From NCBI GenBank assembly GCA_024280785.1, contig JAJRPK010000137.1:1-6916 (forward strand): a stretch of 6,916 nucleotides of DNA, given 5' to 3'. This DNA is from Gammaproteobacteria bacterium (GTDB taxonomy: Bacteria; Pseudomonadota; Gammaproteobacteria; Pseudomonadales; UBA7434). How positions within the stretch are numbered: position 1 is the stretch's first letter; each line of letters starts with the position of its first letter. Made by a program: the position numbers and the translations under genes. The notes beneath the pieces are model-generated. The model saw only the letters and a list, made by a program, of their open reading frames with translations, was not told the DNA's origin and searched no databases. Shown one piece after another: positions 6,606 through 6,916 of the stretch.

Positions 6606-6616
6606 TGTCCAGTTTA
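6606..6616 (-). repeat. Direct repeat copy (half-site) in the aceK leader
   Basis: TAAACTGGACA on the minus strand is repeated exactly at 6715-6725, where it forms most of the left arm of the upstream palindrome. This copy ends 11 bases before the aceK ATG. A protein bound here could block translation or transcription, or cooperate with one bound upstream. Confidence 0.65.
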
Positions 6617-6661
6617 GTTAATTTCGGTATAGTTTCCGCTGTGACAACGTCTATTTGTACA

Positions 6662-6690
6662 TTTATATGTAAGTATATATAAATCGTAAA
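6662..6690 (-). promoter_or_regulatory. aceK promoter, sigma-70 type
   Basis: On the minus strand TTTACG (6685-6690, 4/6 to consensus) and TATAAA (6662-6667, 5/6) are exactly 17 bases apart. The inferred start near 6655 gives a 60-base leader. The AT-rich spacer (ATTTATATATACTTACA) and the adjacent palindrome support a real control region. Confidence 0.6.
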
Positions 6691-6697
6691 GACTCAT

Positions 6698-6722
6698 ACT
6701 GGACAAATTTAACTTGTCCAGT
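6698..6722. promoter_or_regulatory. 25-bp palindromic operator candidate upstream of aceK
   Basis: ACTGGACAA (6698-6706) and TTGTCCAGT (6714-6722) are perfect inverted 9-mers around seven bases. The centre lies about 55 bases before the inferred aceK start, just upstream of the -35, as expected for an activator. It could alternatively form an RNA hairpin after rraA, but no U-tract follows. The regulator is unknown. I do not recognise the half-site as the classical IclR site, and it differs from FadR (TGGTC core). Confidence 0.6.
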
Positions 6723-6773
6723 TTACGCTCCCGCGGTTCGAATAGGTACAATATTAATCAGCTATTGCAATCA

Positions 6774-6916
6774 TTAAATCAGAGATGTTGAAGAAACGAG
6801 AATACCGGTTTCATCGGCATAGAGAAAATGCGACGGGAAGAAATCTACCCCGGAAAAATTCAAAGGCACGTCTATCTCTCCAATACCTGCCTTAATCGTT
6901 TTACGTGGAGTAGTCG
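6774..6916 (-). CDS. rraA: RraA, regulator of RNase E activity, C-terminal part, cut by window edge
   Basis: The frame is open from the right edge to TAA at 6774-6776, giving the last 47 residues. The sequence GEIDVPLNFSGVDFF, then FLYADETGILVSS, closely follows the C-terminus of E. coli RraA (DVRVNFGGVTFF, then HLYADNTGIILS). RraA trimers bind RNase E and inhibit its RNA processing; this is family knowledge. Aldolase-like RraA homologues share the fold, so the exact role cannot be proved from this fragment. It lies upstream of aceK in the same direction, 179 bases away. The gap contains a separate aceK promoter, so full co-transcription is not required. Confidence 0.83.
   Translation of the reverse strand, partial: TTPRKTIKAGIGEIDVPLNFSGVDFFPSHFLYADETGILVSSTSLI

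Noticed and set aside
6698..6722. Palindrome interpreted as the rraA terminator
   Set aside because: The stem is AT-rich toward its loop, no U-tract follows in the rraA direction, and a promoter for aceK begins right after it, so an operator is the better reading.
1..6916. A new defence, toxin-antitoxin, CRISPR or biosynthetic system
   Set aside because: All long genes belong to known housekeeping families, no spacer-repeat array is present, and the only accessory-type gene is the partial RAYT.

Overview
The window comes from a gammaproteobacterium, probably a marine relative of the Pseudomonadales/Cellvibrionales. The sulfite reductase is the single-subunit Pseudomonas type and is followed by its usual DUF934 partner. 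AceK and RraA are also gammaproteobacterial, and base composition is moderately AT-rich. The genus is inference from protein resemblance, with no marker gene to fix it.

Layout, left to right. (1) 1-432, minus: the N-terminal part of a REP-associated tyrosine transposase (RAYT), cut by the window edge. (2) 433-861: a gene-poor stretch with AT-rich palindromes and a possible RAYT promoter. (3) 862-1117, minus: a compact transcription unit for a 45-residue, single-span membrane protein, with an extended -10 promoter, a good ribosome site and its own terminator. (4) 1118-1507: a regulatory gap with the likely cysI promoter, an inverted repeat at the activator position, and a 16-bp tandem duplication in the leader. 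(5) 1508-3653, plus: cysI-type sulfite reductase and the DUF934 gene, overlapping and probably translationally coupled. (6) 3696-4865, plus: a CPA2 (Kef/NapA-like) cation:proton antiporter with only the membrane domain. It is separated from DUF934 by a hairpin. (7) 4867-6594, minus: aceK, whose stop codon lies one base from the antiporter stop. (8) 6595-6773: the aceK control region, with a well-spaced promoter, a 9+9 bp palindrome just upstream of it and a repeated half-site near the start codon. (9) 6774-6916, minus: the 3' end of rraA.

How the genes work together. cysI and DUF934 carry out or assist the six-electron reduction of sulfite to sulfide in assimilatory sulfur metabolism. The antiporter may be co-transcribed with them, but nothing in its sequence ties it to sulfur. 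AceK switches isocitrate dehydrogenase off and on to divert carbon to the glyoxylate bypass. Here it is alone, without aceA or aceB, and has its own promoter. RraA modulates RNase E. Most of the window is conserved core genome. The RAYT is the only mobile-type gene, and no new multi-gene system is evident. The least explained items are the 45-residue membrane protein and the aceK and cysI operator-like repeats.
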